Source: Rhodopirellula sp.
GTDB lineage: Bacteria; Planctomycetota; Planctomycetia; Pirellulales; Thermoguttaceae
Direction of reading: 5' to 3'
Assembly (NCBI GenBank): GCA_012728855.1
Contig: JAAYEH010000101.1
Span: forward strand, 62,001-126,000
Length of the DNA stretch: 64,000 bases
Every line of letters starts with the position of its first letter. The first letter of the stretch is position 1. The notes below the pieces were generated by a model. It had not been told where the DNA came from. It did no database searches and saw only the letters and a list, made by a program, of their open reading frames with translations. The position numbers and the translations under genes are program-made. Shown here piece by piece: positions 61,259 to 64,000 of the stretch.

Positions 61259-62799
61259 ACTCGCTGAAGATCGGCTGGATTGCCCTGTTAAGCTTGCTGT
61301 CGTTGCCTTACGTTTTCCTGCTCGGCGCCGGTTCGCTCTGGCTCTGGCAACGAGGCTGGCTGTGGCATTGGATGGCCGCCAGCGGCGTCTGCATGTTCCT
61401 GGGCTGGCTCGGTGTCCACTGGCTGCGAAAACGGCATCTGCTCGTCCAGGCTCTCCGCATGGAGCCGTCGGCGGACTGGCCGCGGTCGGGCGTGGAAGCT
61501 TGGGAAAAAGTCAATGCGCTGGCTGAGCGGACTGCGTCGGACAATCCTTCCCTCGAGCAGCCCGAGACGGTCGTGCGGATCTTTCGAGAGGTGCTCGAAA
61601 CGGTGGCACTGCATTATCATCCCGCCTCAAGCCAGGCGGTTCTGGAAATTCCGCTGCCGCATGTCTTGAGGATCGTCGAATTGGTGGCCGTCGATTTGCG
61701 GACGGCCTTCTCCGAACACGTGCCGGGAGCCCACATTCTCACGCTTCACGATTTCCGCCGGCTGGCGCGCCTGGCCTCCTGGTACGAGCCGATGTACTTC
61801 CTCTACCGGGCGGCGGCCTTCGCCGTCAACCCGGTTTCGGGGGTGCTCCGCGAACTGCGCGACCTGGCGTCGGGCCAGATCTACAATACGTCGACCGACG
61901 AGGTGAAGCGGTGGGCGATCGGCTACTGTGTCCGCAAGGCCGGCTACTACAGCATCCAACTCTACAGCGGCCACCTGGTGTTGGACGACGTCGCGTTCCA
62001 GGATTACCGCAGCGCCGCCAGCCGCTGCGACGTGGAAAAGGACGAAGCCCGCGGCGAGCGTCTGAGGGAGGAACCGCTGCGGATTCTCGTTCTCGGGCAG
62101 GTGAAAGCGGGCAAGTCAAGCCTCGTCAACGCGCTGTTCGGCGAAGTCCGCGCCGCCGTCGACGTCGTGCCGCGGACCCGCTATGTCGATCCTTATGTCC
62201 TCGATCGCGAGGGCATTCCCGCTGCGATCATACTGGATACGGCCGGCTACGCCGGAGACGAACCGGTCGGCGATGTCTTCGCCCATTTCCGCGAGCAGAT
62301 ACTCGGCTGCGACTTGATCCTCTTGGTCGTCTCGGCGCGCAGCGCCGCCCGCGCCGCCGACCGGCGACTCTTGGACGAATTCCGCGAATTCTTCCAGCGC
62401 GAACCGGACAGGATCATGCCGCCATTGGTGGTCGCAGTGACGTCGATCGACCAGTTGCGGCCCGCACACCAATGGGATCCTCCTTACGACCTGCTACACC
62501 CGAAAGACGCGAAAGCCGACCAGATCCGCGACGTCGTTGAGGTAGTGCGGGAAGACCTGGCGCTGTCGGCCGACGAGGTGGTCGTACCGGTGTGCCTGAA
62601 ACCGGGAAAGCTTTACAATGTGGAGGAAGGGCTGGCCCCGGCCATCTTGCAGTCGTCCAGCGAAGCGCAGCGAGTCAGGTATCTACGCTGCCTGCGAAAC
62701 TTTCACCAGGAAGCCTATTGGCGGCAGGTCTGGCGGCAGACGGTCAATTCCGGCCGCGTCGTCCTCAAGGCCGGACTCCGCTGGGCGGCAAAACCTTAG
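61255..62799 (+). CDS. Membrane-anchored P-loop GTPase
   Basis: 514 residues. Two N-terminal helices (about 7-30 and 38-58) anchor it; then a helical stretch; then a small GTPase domain with G1 GQVKAGKSS (281-289), G3 DTAGY (328-332) and a G4-like VTSID. The C-terminal region is helical. It shares the YcjX/dynamin-like habit of a membrane-linked GTPase but I cannot place it in a named family. It starts within the last codons of the upstream GTPase and is 7 bases before the next gene. Confidence 0.8.
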   Translation: MNSLKIGWIALLSLLSLPYVFLLGAGSLWLWQRGWLWHWMAASGVCMFLGWLGVHWLRKRHLLVQALRMEPSADWPRSGVEAWEKVNALAERTASDNPSLEQPETVVRIFREVLETVALHYHPASSQAVLEIPLPHVLRIVELVAVDLRTAFSEHVPGAHILTLHDFRRLARLASWYEPMYFLYRAAAFAVNPVSGVLRELRDLASGQIYNTSTDEVKRWAIGYCVRKAGYYSIQLYSGHLVLDDVAFQDYRSAASRCDVEKDEARGERLREEPLRILVLGQVKAGKSSLVNALFGEVRAAVDVVPRTRYVDPYVLDREGIPAAIILDTAGYAGDEPVGDVFAHFREQILGCDLILLVVSARSAARAADRRLLDEFREFFQREPDRIMPPLVVAVTSIDQLRPAHQWDPPYDLLHPKDAKADQIRDVVEVVREDLALSADEVVVPVCLKPGKLYNVEEGLAPAILQSSSEAQRVRYLRCLRNFHQEAYWRQVWRQTVNSGRVVLKAGLRWAAKP

Positions 62800-62806
62800 A
62801 CATTCC

Positions 62807-63607
62807 ATGCCGATCCTCTTCCTCTGTCCCTCGGGTCATCTACTTCGCGCCGGTGACGAGAACGCCGACGCACGGGCGACCTGTCCGACGTGCGGGCACG
62901 CGACGATTGTACCCGCCAAGACGGAACGGGCGGCCGCGAAACGGTCGCTGGGCACTGCCCCGGTGGAAGCCTTGTTCGCTCCGGCCGCAACGTCGCAAAG
63001 CAATGCTCATGCGCCTCCGGCAATGCTCCAACCGCTGCCGCTGCCGCCTCCCCTGCCCTTTGATGTCAGCGATGAAGCGGTCGTGCCGCCATCAGCTACG
63101 GCATCCACGATACCATTGCCTGCAGCTACGGGTTACCGCCCCGATCGCAGCAAGATTCGCGCTACCTGGTGGTTGGCTCTGACGTTGAGCCTGGTGATCC
63201 TCTTCAGCGCGGCGCCGGCGGTGCCGCACCTGGACCTCCAGTTGGCCCCCGGCTGGGCTCGAGTGGTGCTGTTGCTGGCTACGCTTCAGACGACCTACGT
63301 CGTCTGGATGGCCCTTACGCCCGACTGGTCGACGGTCCGCGTGGTGATGATTGTCTTTGCCATGACTTCGGCCTTCTACGGCATGGCGACCGCCTATGCC
63401 ATCGCCAAACCCTTGGACAGCCCCATGCCGCTGGGGATGGGCGAGATCCGGGGATCGATGTCGCGGTGGTGCGGCGCCGTCCTGCTGTTGATGGCGCTGG
63501 CCACCTACGGCTGCGGACGTTTCAGCGCCAAGTGGAAACGCCAATTGCGCTTCGAGCCTCGCAGCAATCGAAAGTCTTTCGCCAGGGATTACTCGTTGTG
63601 GAGTTGA
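62807..63607 (+). CDS. Zinc-ribbon membrane protein
   Basis: 266 residues. The N-terminus MPILFLCPSGHLLRAG ... CPTCGHATIVPAK is a zinc-ribbon-like CPxGH...CPTCGH motif, followed by a proline-rich linker (PLPLPPPLPF) and about four transmembrane helices (about 118-250). It completes a tight three-gene cassette with the two GTPases. Function unknown. Its 3' end overlaps the convergent ThuA-domain gene by 19 bases. Confidence 0.7.
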   Translation: MPILFLCPSGHLLRAGDENADARATCPTCGHATIVPAKTERAAAKRSLGTAPVEALFAPAATSQSNAHAPPAMLQPLPLPPPLPFDVSDEAVVPPSATASTIPLPAATGYRPDRSKIRATWWLALTLSLVILFSAAPAVPHLDLQLAPGWARVVLLLATLQTTYVVWMALTPDWSTVRVVMIVFAMTSAFYGMATAYAIAKPLDSPMPLGMGEIRGSMSRWCGAVLLLMALATYGCGRFSAKWKRQLRFEPRSNRKSFARDYSLWS

Positions 63608-64000
63608 TCAGCCTTCGGGGTGACCCTGTCGATGTTCGGAGTGATGTCGGCATCGGCGTTCCCCATGACCCAAGAGAACCCACCAGCAACAATCTGCTCG
63701 AAGATCGGGCTGGTCCAAACGTCCTCGCGGTGTCCCAGCGAGGTGTAGAAGACTCGCCCTTTGCCATGCATTCTCGCCCAGGTGGCCGGGTAGGGCGGCC
63801 GATCGTAAAGACGCTTGTCGGAAGGGTTCTCCGTCTTCATCTTCGTCGTGTCCTGCACGAGAATAACGTGCAAGTCGTCGGCGAACTTGTCGAAAGCGTA
63901 CCATTCCTCCAGAAGTTCGAATGAATCGCCGAGATTCTCCGTGCCCGGAAAATCGGGCGATGTGACCAGCATGGGAACTTTCTGCTGGGTGCCGTGCCCG
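63589..64000 (-). CDS. ThuA-domain protein, N-terminus beyond window edge
   Basis: Only the C-terminal 130 residues are inside. WARMHGKGRVFYTSLGHREDVWTSPIFEQIVAGGFSWVMG is the ThuA (trehalose-utilisation-like, GATase-1 fold) signature. The frame stays open to the last base: the first readable codons (GTQQKVPMLVTSPDFPGTENLG) show it continues upstream. Such proteins often accompany oxidoreductases or sugar enzymes in planctomycetes. Confidence 0.88.
   Translation of the reverse strand, partial: GHGTQQKVPMLVTSPDFPGTENLGDSFELLEEWYAFDKFADDLHVILVQDTTKMKTENPSDKRLYDRPPYPATWARMHGKGRVFYTSLGHREDVWTSPIFEQIVAGGFSWVMGNADADITPNIDRVTPKADQLHNE

Overview
The window looks like chromosome from a GC-rich planctomycete, most likely of the Pirellulales type. 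The evidence is the gene content: secreted sulfatases, a DUF1559 pseudopilin-type protein next to a small lipoprotein, a subtilase with an LEPRLVLNA-type N-terminus, a FolK-deoxynucleoside kinase fusion, Uma2 and VapBC-type accessory genes, and many short palindromic intergenic repeats. I see no rRNA, tRNA, CRISPR array, prophage or intact insertion sequence.

Layout. 1-2685 (minus): two translationally coupled sulfatases, the first cut by the window edge. 3094-5929 (minus): AsnA and a DegP/HtrA protease, separated by a cluster of three hairpins, two of them good intrinsic terminators. 6308-6796: a Tat-exported superoxide reductase. 6908-16729: a carbohydrate-degradation neighbourhood with two right-handed beta-helix proteins, a GH50/agarase-like enzyme and a Tat-exported TIM-barrel-like protein, interrupted by Uma2 and UPF0175 accessory genes. 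17249-20527: a large multidomain subtilase. 20823-23912: L-rhamnose isomerase, an NCS1-type permease and a 62-residue membrane protein. 24074-27562: ProC, two small unknown proteins, an EF-P-like factor and a secreted STN-like protein.

27532-34537 (minus): Lgt with an inserted PDZ domain, PanC, FolK-dNK, a probable small RNA unit with its own promoter and terminator, then GyrA with its promoter. 34913-38592: MiaA, a LON-substrate-binding-domain protein, DUF309, then Nth and Dcd. 38593-40225: a repeat-rich, gene-poor stretch with the wreck of a toxin-antitoxin pair. 40226-50020: a nitrilase-family protein, a PQQ-like beta-propeller protein, a GT-C glycosyltransferase, a 1,074-residue AsmA-like protein, a small unknown protein, DapF and a DUF374 acyltransferase. 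50178-58248: an AI-2E family permease, a three-gene membrane-glycosylation operon, an HlyD-like adaptor and a cardiolipin synthase interrupted by an in-frame TGA. 58350-59807: a lipoprotein and a 5'-truncated DUF1559 gene. 60050-63607: a tight cassette of two unusual P-loop GTPases and a zinc-ribbon membrane protein. 63589-64000: the end of a ThuA-domain gene.

The gene set mixes housekeeping (asnA, gyrA, miaA, nth, dcd, proC, panC, folK, lgt, dapF) with a large extracytoplasmic programme: polysaccharide and sulfate-ester degradation, proteolysis, lipid and envelope biogenesis. Several genes are damaged: UPF0175 by a TAA, vapC by truncation plus a TAG, cls by a TGA, and DUF1559 by loss of its pilin signal. 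Palindromic repeats of several distinct families fill many of the intergenic gaps.
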